A stretch of DNA of 64,000 nucleotides from Tamaricihabitans halophyticus (GTDB lineage: Bacteria; Actinomycetota; Actinomycetes; Mycobacteriales; Pseudonocardiaceae), in the NCBI RefSeq assembly GCF_004340875.1, contig NZ_SLXQ01000001.1:744001-808000 (forward strand), read 5' to 3'. Below the pieces are notes generated by a model that did not search any database, was not told where the DNA came from, and worked only from the letters and a program-made list of their open reading frames with translations. Position 1 is the stretch's first letter. Every line of letters begins with the position of its first letter. Of the stretch, positions 1 through 8,833 are shown in pieces. Made by a program: the position numbers and the translations under genes.

Positions 1-1031
1 TCCTTCGCCCGGATCGTTGCGGCCCTTGCGACCGGGTCGAGTAGGTCGTCCGTGGACACGAGGATTTCCTCATGGTCGGCGCCAACGTGTTCGGCCATCT
101 CCCGCGCAAAGGGCGCGTCTCTGGTGGCACGAACCGCATCTGGCGCGAACTGCGCCGACTCATCCTGAAAGGTAACCGTATAGGTCTTCGGCGCCTCACC
201 GGTCTCCGCCGCGAGGCCAACCACCGCACTCGAGTCGAGCCCACCGGAGAGTAGGAAACCAACCGGTTCACGAGCATTCATGCTGCGGCGGACACTCGCG
301 CCCAGCAGGCCCCGGGTGGTCTCGACCGTGCTCGCCAGATCCTCGACGTGCACCTTCGCGGAGTACTGCCAGTAGCGCTGCTCGTTTCGGCTCGTTTCCC
401 TGCACAGCAAGGTATGCGCCGGACGGACTTTCCGCAGTCCAGCGAAGAAACCTCGATCCGGACTACCGGCGTAGGCGAGCAGCTCGGAAAGACCTTCGGC
501 GTCGAGAACCGCCTCAGCCTTCGGATGCGCGAGGATCGCCTTTGGCTCCGAACCGAACAACAACCCATCGGCAAGCGGATAGTAGTACAGCGGCTTCATA
601 CCGACGCGATCACGGATAAGCAGCAACTGCTGATCGCGCTCATCCCAGATCGCGAGGCCGAACGAACCGTCCAGCCGGTTAGCAGCGGCACGACCCCATT
701 CCAGGTACGCCGCGAGTGCGACCTCGTCATCCAGCTCGGTCCGGAACTTGTAACCGCGGCCAGCAAGCTCTGCCCGACACTCGCGCGCATTGCCGAGCGC
801 TCCGGTAAATCCGATCGCGGCGATCAGGTCCCCGCCGTGCTCAACGGAAACTGGCCGCCGCGCGCCTCCGGAAGCACCCAGTGAACGCTGCCCGATCCCG
901 CAGTGCTCGGACAACCACACACCCTCGGCGTCCGGGCCCCGGCAAGCCAGCGTTCCGGTCATCGCCCGGAGCACCGGAGCACAGTCTCGGATGTCCCGAC
1001 GAAAGTCGACCCACCCAGCGATTCCGGACAT
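1..1031 (-). CDS. Asparagine-synthase-like amidotransferase (partial, N-terminal 343 codons)
   Basis: Class II glutamine amidotransferase / asparagine synthetase B family; the gene runs off base 1. AAGGAGG lies 6 nt before the ATG at 1031. The protein starts MSGIAGWVDF, has the glutaminase-domain signature RDRVGMKPLYY, and carries the ATP-pyrophosphatase loop LSGGLDSS near residue 260. Residue 2, the Cys that normally releases ammonia from glutamine, is Ser (codon TCC at 1026-1028). AsnB-like enzymes occur in several aromatic polyketide clusters, where they amidate a carboxylate that can close into an isoquinolinone or pyridone ring. I infer a similar tailoring role here. Ser2 may mean use of free ammonia, or Ser acting as the N-terminal nucleophile. 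It is the last visible gene of a minus-strand run starting near 10072. Confidence 0.85.
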   Translation of the reverse strand, partial: MSGIAGWVDFRRDIRDCAPVLRAMTGTLACRGPDAEGVWLSEHCGIGQRSLGASGGARRPVSVEHGGDLIAAIGFTGALGNARECRAELAGRGYKFRTELDDEVALAAYLEWGRAAANRLDGSFGLAIWDERDQQLLLIRDRVGMKPLYYYPLADGLLFGSEPKAILAHPKAEAVLDAEGLSELLAYAGSPDRGFFAGLRKVRPAHTLLCRETSRNEQRYWQYSAKVHVEDLASTVETTRGLLGASVRRSMNAREPVGFLLSGGLDSSAVVGLAAETGEAPKTYTVTFQDESAQFAPDAVRATRDAPFAREMAEHVGADHEEILVSTDDLLDPVARAATIRAK

Positions 1032-1058
1032 CGGATGCCTCCTTGGTTTGCCTGGTGC

Positions 1059-1889
1059 TCAACTGGTACGGCGACGGTAGGCGCGCATCGCGCCCCAGCT
1101 CGACACGATCAGCACGGCGAGAATCCACAGCAACGAAGCCGCGATCGGATAGCGCATCGGCAGTGCCGGATCGGCGCCAACGGGATTCGGGTTACCGAGT
1201 AGCTCCCTGATCGCGACGTTGAACGAGCTGACCGGGTTCCACGAAGCGATCGCGCGCATTCCCGTGGACATGCCAGTAAGTGGCACGAACGCGTTCGACA
1301 GCCAGACGAGCGGGAAGACCACACCAATCCCCGCCGAAACCGCACCCTGGGTATTGCCGACCAGCAGACCAACAAGCATGCCGCACCAACTCAGCACGAA
1401 CGAGCAGAGCAGCAGGAGCAGGAACCCGCCGATCGCCGGAAGTGGCGATGAACTGATCCGCCAGCCGACCGCGAGTCCAATAAGGATCATCAGCCCGATG
1501 GTGAACGCGTTGCGGGCGACGTCCGAGACGGCCCTGCCGACCAGCGGCGCGGACGGCGCCATCGGCAGCGACCGGAACCGGTCAACCATGCCACGGCCAA
1601 GCTCGTCCGCGAGGCCCGCACCGGTTGTCATACCCGCGAACGCGATGGTCTGCAAGAAGATGCCGACCATAACGTACTGGGTGTAGTCCGCCCCGCCAGG
1701 CAACGGGATCGCTTCTCCGAACACGTAGGCGAACAGCACAACGAACAGCAATGGCTGCAGCATGGTGAAGAACAGTTGTGCCGGTAGTCGGCGGGCATGC
1801 AGCATGTACCGCCGTGCGAGCAGCACGTAATCGCGCACCATCCAGGCGAGGCGCGCGCCTACCGAGTTGGTCACCTCCGCCGTCGTCAT
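1059..1889 (-). CDS. ABC-2 type transporter permease, DrrB-like
   Basis: A 276-residue membrane protein with about six hydrophobic helices and the ABC2 membrane-domain layout. The stretch FGEAIPLPGGADYTQYVMVG between the first helices is typical of drug-exporter permeases such as DrrB. Its ATG overlaps the stop of the upstream ATPase by 4 bp (ATGA at 1886-1889), so the two subunits are translationally coupled. The pair probably exports the polyketide and gives self-resistance; that is inferred from position. The AsnB-like gene follows 27 bp downstream. Confidence 0.88.
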   Translation of the reverse strand: MTTAEVTNSVGARLAWMVRDYVLLARRYMLHARRLPAQLFFTMLQPLLFVVLFAYVFGEAIPLPGGADYTQYVMVGIFLQTIAFAGMTTGAGLADELGRGMVDRFRSLPMAPSAPLVGRAVSDVARNAFTIGLMILIGLAVGWRISSSPLPAIGGFLLLLLCSFVLSWCGMLVGLLVGNTQGAVSAGIGVVFPLVWLSNAFVPLTGMSTGMRAIASWNPVSSFNVAIRELLGNPNPVGADPALPMRYPIAASLLWILAVLIVSSWGAMRAYRRRTS

Positions 1890-2905
1890 ACCTGCTCACC
1901 CCCACGCGAGTCAGTTCCCGCCGACGCCGCCAATGCCTCCCCGTCGCCGGACTCGTCCACCGTCGCATCGGTCCGGTGGCCGGTGAGTGCGAAGAAAACA
2001 TCGTCCAAGGTGGCACGCCGCAGACCGAGTTCGTGTACCACGATGTCGTATTCCACGAGTTGCCGAGTGACCTCGGCGAGCAATGTCCGGCCATCACTGA
2101 CCGGGACGACGACCGAACGAAGCTGCGGATCAACGGTTGCGGTAGTACCCGCGATCCGTTCAAGGAGCGCCTCGATCGCCGGCAGGCTGTCATTGTCCGC
2201 CGCGACCACCTGCAGCCGCTCCCCGATTACGTCTGCCTTCAGTTCGTCACTGGTCCCGGTCGCGATCGCCCTGCCACCGTCGATCACGACGATCTGGTCG
2301 GCCAACCGATCGGCCTCCTCAAGGTACTGGGTAGTCAGCAACACCGTCGTACCTTGCCCCACCAGCTCATCGATCGTCTCCCAGAGCGTGTACCGGCTGC
2401 GCGGGTCCAACCCGGTGGTTGGTTCGTCCAGTGCGATCAGCTTTGGCCGGGCGATCAGGCACACCGCCAGGTCGAGCCGACGGCGCATACCGCCCGAGTA
2501 GGTCCTGGTCAACCGGTTGACGAAGCCTCCGAGGTCAAACCGGTCGATCAGCTCGTCGGCGCGGCGTACCGCGGCACGCTTGCGGTAACGGTGCAGTTGC
2601 GCGAAAAGCTCGAGGTTCTCCCGACCAGTCAGGTGTGCGTCAACGGCCGCGTACTGTCCGGAAAGGCCAAGTAGCTGACGAACCTGACCACTCTGCCGGA
2701 CGATGTCGTAGCCACCAACCGTTGCCGTGCCCGCATCGGGGGCGACGAGAGTGCCAAGTACGCGGACGGCCGTCGTCTTGCCCGCGCCATTCGGGCCGAG
2801 CAGGCCACTCACCGTTCCCTCTTCGACGTGTAGGTCCAGGCCAGTCAAGGCCGATACCCGCCCGAACCGCTTGACGAGTCCCGCCGCTTCGATGAACGCG
2901 GTCAT
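1886..2905 (-). CDS. ABC transporter ATP-binding protein, DrrA-like
   Basis: ATPase of about 339 residues with Walker A GPNGAGKTT near residue 38, signature YSGGMRRRLDLA, Walker B LIALDEPTTGLDP and a downstream switch His region (LLTTQYLEEAD). It belongs to the daunorubicin-resistance DrrA family and pairs with the permease that follows. I place the start at ATG 2905, which overlaps the stop of the upstream glycosyltransferase as TAATG. An in-frame GTG at 2914 would add three residues. The C-terminal ~100 residues after the nucleotide-binding domain match the regulatory extension usual in DrrA. Confidence 0.9.
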   Translation of the reverse strand: MTAFIEAAGLVKRFGRVSALTGLDLHVEEGTVSGLLGPNGAGKTTAVRVLGTLVAPDAGTATVGGYDIVRQSGQVRQLLGLSGQYAAVDAHLTGRENLELFAQLHRYRKRAAVRRADELIDRFDLGGFVNRLTRTYSGGMRRRLDLAVCLIARPKLIALDEPTTGLDPRSRYTLWETIDELVGQGTTVLLTTQYLEEADRLADQIVVIDGGRAIATGTSDELKADVIGERLQVVAADNDSLPAIEALLERIAGTTATVDPQLRSVVVPVSDGRTLLAEVTRQLVEYDIVVHELGLRRATLDDVFFALTGHRTDATVDESGDGEALAASAGTDSRGGEQV

Positions 2906-4116
2906 TACTGACACACTTTCGAGCCGACGGTTTCCGTGGGCGAACCGGACGCGAGCCGTGTCAGCTCGGCGACGGCGTCAGCAGGAGGAGGAGTCTCCGC
3001 CATCTCCGCCGCGATCCGGCGTGCCGCCGCTCGGTAGGACGGGTCGTGTAGCAAGGCGTCCACCGCCGAGCCGAGTGAACTGGGGCCGGCCTCGGCAAGC
3101 GGTACAAAAGTTCCCGCTCCACTGGCAGCCATACTGCGCGCCGCGAACAGCTGATCCGGGATCTGCGGGATGATCATCTGTGGAACCCCGCAGCTCAACG
3201 CGGTCGCCACACTCCCGGCTCCCCCTTGGTGAACCAGCGCGGAACAGTTCGGCAGCACAAGGTTCAGCGGCGCGCCAACGGCCACCGCAACCTTGTCTGG
3301 CAGCTCGCCAAGCCGCTCTCGTTGCGCCGGTGTAACCAGCACGACCAGTTCGACATCGGGTACCGCGGAAAGCGCCTTCGCAATGTCCGGTAACGCAAAC
3401 ATCTCGTCGCCGATCTGCGAAACGATGGTCCCCCACGTGAGGCACACCCGCTTGCGCCCACCTTCCGGTGGTTCGGTCAACGTGGCCGGCGCGGCACTGG
3501 AACCGTTGTATGGCAAGAAACGCACCGGCCAGCGGGAGCAGTCCGACTCCAACTGCATACTTGGCGGGTAGGCGTCCATGGTGATCGCGCCCGCGCCGTC
3601 GATCTCCGGCAGGCCGTACCGGCCGAATAGATACTCCGGCAGCACCTGCTGCTCGGCGTCCCTGCCGTAGTAGAAGTAGTCGGTGCCCCAGATATGCCGG
3701 ACGGCGGGCACGTCGATCGCGCTTGCCGCCAGCAGGCCCGCATAGGCGGTGGGCTCATAGATAACGAGATCCGGCCGCCAGCTGCGGGCAAGCTCGATCA
3801 ACTCGTCAGCCATCGACCACGCGACTTCTGAGAACAGCCGATAGGGCATCGTGCGCAGCGCCTGCCGCTGCTCGTCGGTGGCATCCGGGTCCGCGTGCAC
3901 CTTCACCAGCGGTGCCATCAGTCGCTGAAATATCTCCGTCAGGTCGGCTTCCTGGCCAACAGCCCTAGCTGGCAACCCGGATTCGAGCATCGTCGGTAGC
4001 AACTGGGGCTGGCTGGCCATGCACACTTCGTGTCCGGCGGCTCGTGTTGCCCAGGCAAGGGGAACCAGTGGAAAGTAATGGGATGCCCATCCCCACGCGG
4101 TGAACAGCACACGCAT
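2905..4116 (-). CDS. Glycosyltransferase, MGT/GT-1 family
   Basis: A 403-residue GT-B fold transferase of the antibiotic glycosyltransferase group. The N-terminal acceptor domain begins MRVLFTAWGWASHYFPLVPL. The C-terminal donor domain carries HQGGAGSVATALSCGVPQ around residue 300, the nucleotide-sugar binding loop of GT1 enzymes. It should move a deoxysugar from an NDP donor to the polyketide aglycone in the cytoplasm. It is the first of two such genes in the cluster (the other at 8921-10072), and both share the start MR(V/I)LFT(A/S)W, so they are paralogues. The stop overlaps the start of the ABC ATPase. Confidence 0.9.
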   Translation of the reverse strand: MRVLFTAWGWASHYFPLVPLAWATRAAGHEVCMASQPQLLPTMLESGLPARAVGQEADLTEIFQRLMAPLVKVHADPDATDEQRQALRTMPYRLFSEVAWSMADELIELARSWRPDLVIYEPTAYAGLLAASAIDVPAVRHIWGTDYFYYGRDAEQQVLPEYLFGRYGLPEIDGAGAITMDAYPPSMQLESDCSRWPVRFLPYNGSSAAPATLTEPPEGGRKRVCLTWGTIVSQIGDEMFALPDIAKALSAVPDVELVVLVTPAQRERLGELPDKVAVAVGAPLNLVLPNCSALVHQGGAGSVATALSCGVPQMIIPQIPDQLFAARSMAASGAGTFVPLAEAGPSSLGSAVDALLHDPSYRAAARRIAAEMAETPPPADAVAELTRLASGSPTETVGSKVCQ

Positions 4117-4133
4117 GTGTCATCCGTCCTTTC

Positions 4134-5753
4134 TCAACTGTTGGCCAATGTGGTCGGTTTCCCCATGCGCCGGGAAAGGATCCGCTCGAGTGCGGTCCGC
4201 AACTCGTTCTCTCGGTCGTCCGCCGCGGATTTCGAGCGCCACGCGATGATGCCGTCCGGCCGCAACAGCACGACACCGTCGTTGGTTACGCCGTATTGCT
4301 CGTTCCAGACACCGTGCACGTCAACCAGATCCGCGGACGCTTCCCGCGGTCCGACGGTCCAGGCCGCAAGGTCGATACCCAGCTCGGCGGCGACCGCCTC
4401 ACCTGCCTTGACCCATTCCGTACCATCGGGACCGGTAAGCAGCACGAAGCCACGTCCGTAAAGGTCGAGCAGCGATTTCTGCGCACCCTTCGTTTCGACC
4501 ACAACATGGGGACCTCGACTTCCCGGCAGACCGGTCGGCGTGTTCGGGTCGGCATAGCCCGCGGTGTCTCCGGGCTCCGTCAGCACCGCAGGCGATTGGT
4601 ACTTGTACCCGAGCATCACCGTGTTCTCCGGTAGTCGCTCGGTATCCGCGGATTGACGCCGCTCGCGAGCTCGCAGCGCCGACTGGCGGACGGTCAGCGC
4701 GCCGGTCGGCTGCCGCTCAGCCGTATAGCTGTCCAACAGTCCGGTGCCAGCCTGCCCGTTCAGGACCATCGCCAGCTTCCACGCGAGATTCTGCGCATCC
4801 TGGGTTCCCGTGCTTGCACCGAACGCGCCCGACGGAGGCATCAGATGCGCCGAGTCTCCGGCGAGAAAGATCCGGCCGCGTTGATAGGTGTCGGCGATCC
4901 GGGCGCCAACCTCCCACTGATCGGTATAGGTGATCTCAACGGCGAGTGACTCATCACCGGCGACCGCTCGGATCACCTCAACCCACTGTTCTTCGGTGAA
5001 CTCGACCTCGCCACCCACCTCGGCGTCGTGTCGGAAGCCGACCATCCACATATCGTCCTCGACCCAGGTGAGAACCGAGTTTCGCGTGCCAGGGCCGACC
5101 GTGATCGCGATCGAGATGTTCCGACCAGCGAGCACTTCGGACAGATCGGCGCGAAACAGCGCGCTTAGTGCCGTATTGCTCTCCGCTACCTCGGTGGCGC
5201 CGATCCCCAGCAGCTCCCTTATCTGACCGCGATGACCGTCCGCACCAACCAGATACCGCGCGCGCACTCGATACTCCGCGCCGCTCGCCCGGTCGAGCAC
5301 GGTAGCCGAAACCCCATCATCATCCTGCGCACAGTCCAGCATCCGGTGGCCGTAGCGCACCTCCGCGCCACGTTCCCGCGCGAGTTCGCACAGCTTGGGT
5401 TCCAGTTTGTCCTGCCCGATGCTCAGCCAGGTGGTCGGGCTCAGCCGGTCGAGTTCGGTGAAGGACTCGAGTTCCATCCGGCGGATCTCCTCACCTGCCA
5501 GCGAGGTGAGTTGGACGATCAGCTCATCGCCGTGGATCTCCGGGGTGCCCTCGCGCAGGGTCTCCTCAACATCCCACGGCCGGAAAAGCTCCATGCTCCG
5601 CGGGTTCAGTCCGCGCGCCCTCGGGTGAGTTCCCGCGGCCGGGTGCGACTCGACGACAAGGGTGGGAATGCCGTACGAGGCAAGGAAGAACGCGGTCGTC
5701 AAACCGACCACACTGCCGCCTACGATCAGTACCGGTCGTACATCAGTCCGCAT
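4134..5753 (-). CDS. FAD-dependent aromatic monooxygenase
   Basis: A 539-residue class A flavoprotein hydroxylase of the PgaE/RdmE/OxyE type. The FAD/ADP-binding motif is VGGSVVGLTTAFFLASYG near residue 12, and the second FAD motif is GRIFLAGDSAHLMPPSGAFG near residue 290. The C-terminal ~130 residues form the thioredoxin-like domain of this family. Such enzymes hydroxylate polyphenols or open rings by Baeyer-Villiger chemistry using NAD(P)H and O2. In xanthone-type clusters related flavoproteins remodel quinone rings, so this one could do so. Its stop lies 17 nt before the glycosyltransferase start in the same minus-strand run. Confidence 0.9.
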   Translation of the reverse strand: MRTDVRPVLIVGGSVVGLTTAFFLASYGIPTLVVESHPAAGTHPRARGLNPRSMELFRPWDVEETLREGTPEIHGDELIVQLTSLAGEEIRRMELESFTELDRLSPTTWLSIGQDKLEPKLCELARERGAEVRYGHRMLDCAQDDDGVSATVLDRASGAEYRVRARYLVGADGHRGQIRELLGIGATEVAESNTALSALFRADLSEVLAGRNISIAITVGPGTRNSVLTWVEDDMWMVGFRHDAEVGGEVEFTEEQWVEVIRAVAGDESLAVEITYTDQWEVGARIADTYQRGRIFLAGDSAHLMPPSGAFGASTGTQDAQNLAWKLAMVLNGQAGTGLLDSYTAERQPTGALTVRQSALRARERRQSADTERLPENTVMLGYKYQSPAVLTEPGDTAGYADPNTPTGLPGSRGPHVVVETKGAQKSLLDLYGRGFVLLTGPDGTEWVKAGEAVAAELGIDLAAWTVGPREASADLVDVHGVWNEQYGVTNDGVVLLRPDGIIAWRSKSAADDRENELRTALERILSRRMGKPTTLANS

Positions 5754-5807
5754 CAGCAGACTCCCCTCAACTAGTCGCGAAGTGTGGTGGGCACCGCCTG
5801 CGCGCGC

Positions 5808-6656
5808 TCAGGTCAAAGTCACGCAGCGGCGCGCGTGCTGTAATGCGTTACAGATACCGGTATGTGGATTCGTGGTGTAGGAGCACAATCCGTACCGGCC
5901 AGGGGAAAGGTCGAGCCGCAAGATGGCCTGCTCGCCGGGTGAAAGCGGGAGCATCCCGGCTCCCCCGCCCACAAAGACCTCCTTGTCCAGTGGTGGTCCA
6001 CCCCGGTAGGAATGAATTGCTTTCGATATATCCTCTTCCGTTGCTCCGCTGGCCATCCGACCGAACACGGCCTCCTGCAAGTGATCAGTCGCATTACGGA
6101 ACAGGAAGACTCCGGTCGACGGGAGCGGCTCCTCGACATCGAAATGAACCAGCTGCTGGTCATCCGCGATCAGCGTGACGATCGAGTCGACCGGGCTTGC
6201 CGACGAGCTTGGCGTACCGCCGCCCGCGACGACTTCGAGAACACGCACCGAGTCGGCAAAGTCCGGTTCGTGTACCCGGTCGTAGTCAAGGAAATAGTAA
6301 GTTCCTGGTTCAAGATCAAGGGTGAGTTCCGGTGCCGCGTGCTCGGCCGAGCAGTAGACTCCACCGAGAAAGCGCCCATCCCGCCGTACGATCCGCGCTG
6401 CCGCACTCTTGGTCTCCGGATCCCACGAGAAAGACCGCGCTAGCGCGGCAAGAAAGTCTGGTGTCGACACACCATTGTTGATGGCGATCACGGCGAGCTT
6501 GTGCCCCTCGGCATCGGGCGTCCGCACCCGAAACGTCACCGTACCCGCTGGCCGCTGTTGGGGGCCCGGAATGTCGAAGCCAGCAGTAGTGATCGTCATA
6601 TCCAGCACCGTCTGCTCGGGTGCAGAATTCGCGGGATCGCCAACCGATTCGGTCAT
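5808..6656 (-). CDS. Uncharacterised two-lobed beta-rich protein in the polyketide cluster
   Basis: I do not recognise this 282-residue protein. AGGAGG lies 7 nt before ATG 6656, so the first residues are MTESVGDPANS. No signal peptide or membrane helix is visible. Two segments look alike: each ends in an acidic, Pro/Gly-rich beta-strand motif of the form LDLEPGTYYFLDY (first lobe) and LDLSPGRYGLCSYT (second lobe), the sort of strand seen in cupredoxin-like beta sandwiches. The C-terminus holds a Cys-His cluster (LCSYTTNPHTGICNALQHARRC). It sits between the flavoprotein and methyltransferase genes, so a tailoring, binding or resistance role is possible. Confidence 0.6.
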   Translation of the reverse strand: MTESVGDPANSAPEQTVLDMTITTAGFDIPGPQQRPAGTVTFRVRTPDAEGHKLAVIAINNGVSTPDFLAALARSFSWDPETKSAAARIVRRDGRFLGGVYCSAEHAAPELTLDLEPGTYYFLDYDRVHEPDFADSVRVLEVVAGGGTPSSSASPVDSIVTLIADDQQLVHFDVEEPLPSTGVFLFRNATDHLQEAVFGRMASGATEEDISKAIHSYRGGPPLDKEVFVGGGAGMLPLSPGEQAILRLDLSPGRYGLCSYTTNPHTGICNALQHARRCVTLT

Positions 6657-6700
6657 ACCCACACCTCCTGTTGATCGATCGCAAGATCGGATCGCCGGCC

Positions 6701-7744
6701 TCAGCTCGCCTGGACAAGTTCGAACAGGGTGATCTGGAGCCAGGAGTCGGTGGCTGTTTCGATGCGTTTGACGTCGAACCCAGCCTTGCCGAACAGTTCC
6801 CGGAACTCACCTTCATCGCGCACCTTGCCATCAGTAAGTACGAGCAAGCCAAGGCTGGTCACATCCATGAAGTACGTCGGTTCTGCTGATCGGAGCCAAT
6901 CGAGCACGACGACCGGGGTGTCAGGGCCCGCTGCCTGGCGGATGTTCGACAGGATCCGTACGCAATGCTCATCATCCCAGTCGCACAGGACACTCTTGAG
7001 CAGATACATATCCCCGCCGGTTGGGACGTTTTCCAGGAACGATCCGGGAACCAGCTCAACCCGATCAGTCAGACCACGATCAGCCACATAACCCCGAGCA
7101 CGCTCAATCACCTCAGGCAGATCGAAAAGGACACCCGTAGCCTCCGGGTTCTTCTCCAACACCCGAGACACCAACACCCCATGACTACCACCAACATCCA
7201 CAAACCGCTTCGGCCCCATCAGATCCATCCGATCCAACGCCACATCAGCGGCAAACTCCGACTGCTCACCCATCGTCTGGCCGAACATCCTGGAGATATC
7301 CTCGTGCTGCCGGTAGTACTCCCAGAGGTCACTACCAAGTACCGACTCGGTGTGGTTGTGCCCGCTACGCACCACGTTGTCCAGCTGTTCCCATGGACGG
7401 AACATTCCTGGGTCGGTATAGGTGAGCACGAAGTTGGCGAGGGAGCGTGGACCCGGACGCAACAACACCGTCATCGGCGTCTCCACAAAACACCCCGCCT
7501 CATCCACCCCCACCACACCAATCGTCACCGCAGAACGCAAAAACCGCGACAACGCATCAACATCAGCACCCAACCGAACAGCCAACTCAGCAAGCCCAAC
7601 CGGACCACCAGCCAACAACTCCGGCAAACCCAAACGCGCAAACGCACCCACAATCTGCGCATCCATAAAACCCCGCGTCGCACGCATCAACCGACCCGAA
7701 GCCTCACCATAATCCGGCACAACACCCGAAGACCCAACCACCAC
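6701..7744 (-). CDS. O-methyltransferase, copy 1 of a mosaic tandem pair
   Basis: A 347-residue SAM-dependent O-methyltransferase of the acetylserotonin/DnrK family. It has an N-terminal dimerisation winged helix (residues 1-100), SAM motif VDVGGSHGVLVSRVLE, and an acceptor segment YLLKSVLCDWDDEHC. The catalytic His of many plant-type enzymes (HDWDD) is Cys here, as in a DnrK/RdmB-like subgroup. It starts at GTG 7744. It is 1089 bp from a second copy; long blocks are identical in DNA while the substrate-facing blocks differ. The first ~96 codons all end in G or T. Probably methylates a phenolic oxygen of the polyketide. Confidence 0.9.
   Translation of the reverse strand: MVVGSSGVVPDYGEASGRLMRATRGFMDAQIVGAFARLGLPELLAGGPVGLAELAVRLGADVDALSRFLRSAVTIGVVGVDEAGCFVETPMTVLLRPGPRSLANFVLTYTDPGMFRPWEQLDNVVRSGHNHTESVLGSDLWEYYRQHEDISRMFGQTMGEQSEFAADVALDRMDLMGPKRFVDVGGSHGVLVSRVLEKNPEATGVLFDLPEVIERARGYVADRGLTDRVELVPGSFLENVPTGGDMYLLKSVLCDWDDEHCVRILSNIRQAAGPDTPVVVLDWLRSAEPTYFMDVTSLGLLVLTDGKVRDEGEFRELFGKAGFDVKRIETATDSWLQITLFELVQAS
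7032..7279 (-). repeat. 248-bp perfect direct repeat, SAM-domain part of methyltransferase copy 1
   Basis: Identical to 8121-8368 at the same 1089-bp offset. It encodes the SAM-binding core, from GQTMGEQSEF through GSFLENV. A single-base difference at 7031/8120 ends the left side. Confidence 0.93.
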
Positions 7745-7773
7745 AAACCACCCACCCTCAACAGAACCGATGA
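7432..7773 (-). repeat. 342-bp perfect direct repeat, 5' part of methyltransferase copy 1
   Basis: Identical base for base to 8521-8862 at a constant offset of 1089 bp. It covers the leader and first ~104 codons of copy 1. Both edges are sharp: divergence starts at once outside. Confidence 0.95.
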
Positions 7774-7798
7774 ACTACCCGCTCTGCAACGAATCCAA

Positions 7799-8833
7799 TT
7801 AGGCCAGCTCGAACAGGGTTACTTTCAGCCAGGAGTCGGTGGCTGTTTCGATGCGTTTGACGTCGAACCCAGCCTTGCCGAACAGTTCCCGGAACTCAGC
7901 TTCATCGCGCACCTTGCCATCGGAAAGCACGAGCAAGCCGAGGCTCGTGACATCAAGGAAGTAGTCCGGCGCTTCCGGCAGCAGCCAGTCCAGCACGATC
8001 ACCGGAGTTCCGGGGCCCGCTGCCTGGCGGATGTTCGACAGGATCCGTACGCAATGCTCATCATCCCAGTCACACAGAACGGCGCGCATCATGTACACGT
8101 CCCCGCCGGTTGGGACGTTCTCCAGGAACGATCCGGGAACCAGCTCAACCCGATCAGTCAGACCACGATCAGCCACATAACCCCGAGCACGCTCAATCAC
8201 CTCAGGCAGATCGAAAAGGACACCCGTAGCCTCCGGGTTCTTCTCCAACACCCGAGACACCAACACCCCATGACTACCACCAACATCCACAAACCGCTTC
8301 GGCCCCATCAGATCCATCCGATCCAACGCCACATCAGCGGCAAACTCCGACTGCTCACCCATCGTCTGTGCCATGGCACGCGCTTCGTCGTCATGCTGCC
8401 GGTAGTACTCCCAGAGGCCAGCACCAACCACGGATTCCATCTGGTTTCGCCCAGTAAGCACGACATTGTGTAGCTGTTCCCACGGCCGGTAGAGACCAGG
8501 ACTGGTGAACGCCGTTGCAAAGTTGGCGAGGGAGCGTGGACCCGGACGCAACAACACCGTCATCGGCGTCTCCACAAAACACCCCGCCTCATCCACCCCC
8601 ACCACACCAATCGTCACCGCAGAACGCAAAAACCGCGACAACGCATCAACATCAGCACCCAACCGAACAGCCAACTCAGCAAGCCCAACCGGACCACCAG
8701 CCAACAACTCCGGCAAACCCAAACGCGCAAACGCACCCACAATCTGCGCATCCATAAAACCCCGCGTCGCACGCATCAACCGACCCGAAGCCTCACCATA
8801 ATCCGGCACAACACCCGAAGACCCAACCACCAC
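7799..8833 (-). CDS. O-methyltransferase, copy 2 of a mosaic tandem pair
   Basis: A 344-residue paralogue of the next gene, with the same SAM motif VDVGGSHGVLVSRVLE and the same Cys in place of the catalytic His (MMRAVLCDWDDEHC). The first 104 residues and the stretch around residues 155-235 are identical in protein and DNA to copy 1. The block at about residues 105-153 (ATAFTSPGLYRPWEQL onward) and several C-terminal patches differ, as expected for a changed substrate pocket. The start is GTG 8833, and about 30 bp of leader are also shared with copy 1. Likely methylates a different hydroxyl of the same aglycone. Confidence 0.9.
   Translation of the reverse strand: MVVGSSGVVPDYGEASGRLMRATRGFMDAQIVGAFARLGLPELLAGGPVGLAELAVRLGADVDALSRFLRSAVTIGVVGVDEAGCFVETPMTVLLRPGPRSLANFATAFTSPGLYRPWEQLHNVVLTGRNQMESVVGAGLWEYYRQHDDEARAMAQTMGEQSEFAADVALDRMDLMGPKRFVDVGGSHGVLVSRVLEKNPEATGVLFDLPEVIERARGYVADRGLTDRVELVPGSFLENVPTGGDVYMMRAVLCDWDDEHCVRILSNIRQAAGPGTPVIVLDWLLPEAPDYFLDVTSLGLLVLSDGKVRDEAEFRELFGKAGFDVKRIETATDSWLKVTLFELA
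8121..8368 (-). repeat. 248-bp perfect direct repeat, SAM-domain part of methyltransferase copy 2
   Basis: Partner of 7032-7279. The two perfect blocks are separated by about 150 bp of clearly diverged sequence, which gives each gene a mosaic look. Confidence 0.93.

Noticed and set aside
1219..1686. Plus-strand frame over the ABC permease as a gene
   Set aside because: The minus-strand frame has membrane helices, the family motif and 4-bp coupling to the ATPase; the plus frame has none.
7422..8801. Long plus-strand open frames over the two methyltransferases (for example 6965-8473)
   Set aside because: They are the antisense of the G/T-ending codon blocks. They duplicate exactly as the methyltransferases do, are Thr/Pro/His/Asn-rich, and have no ribosome site or family motif.
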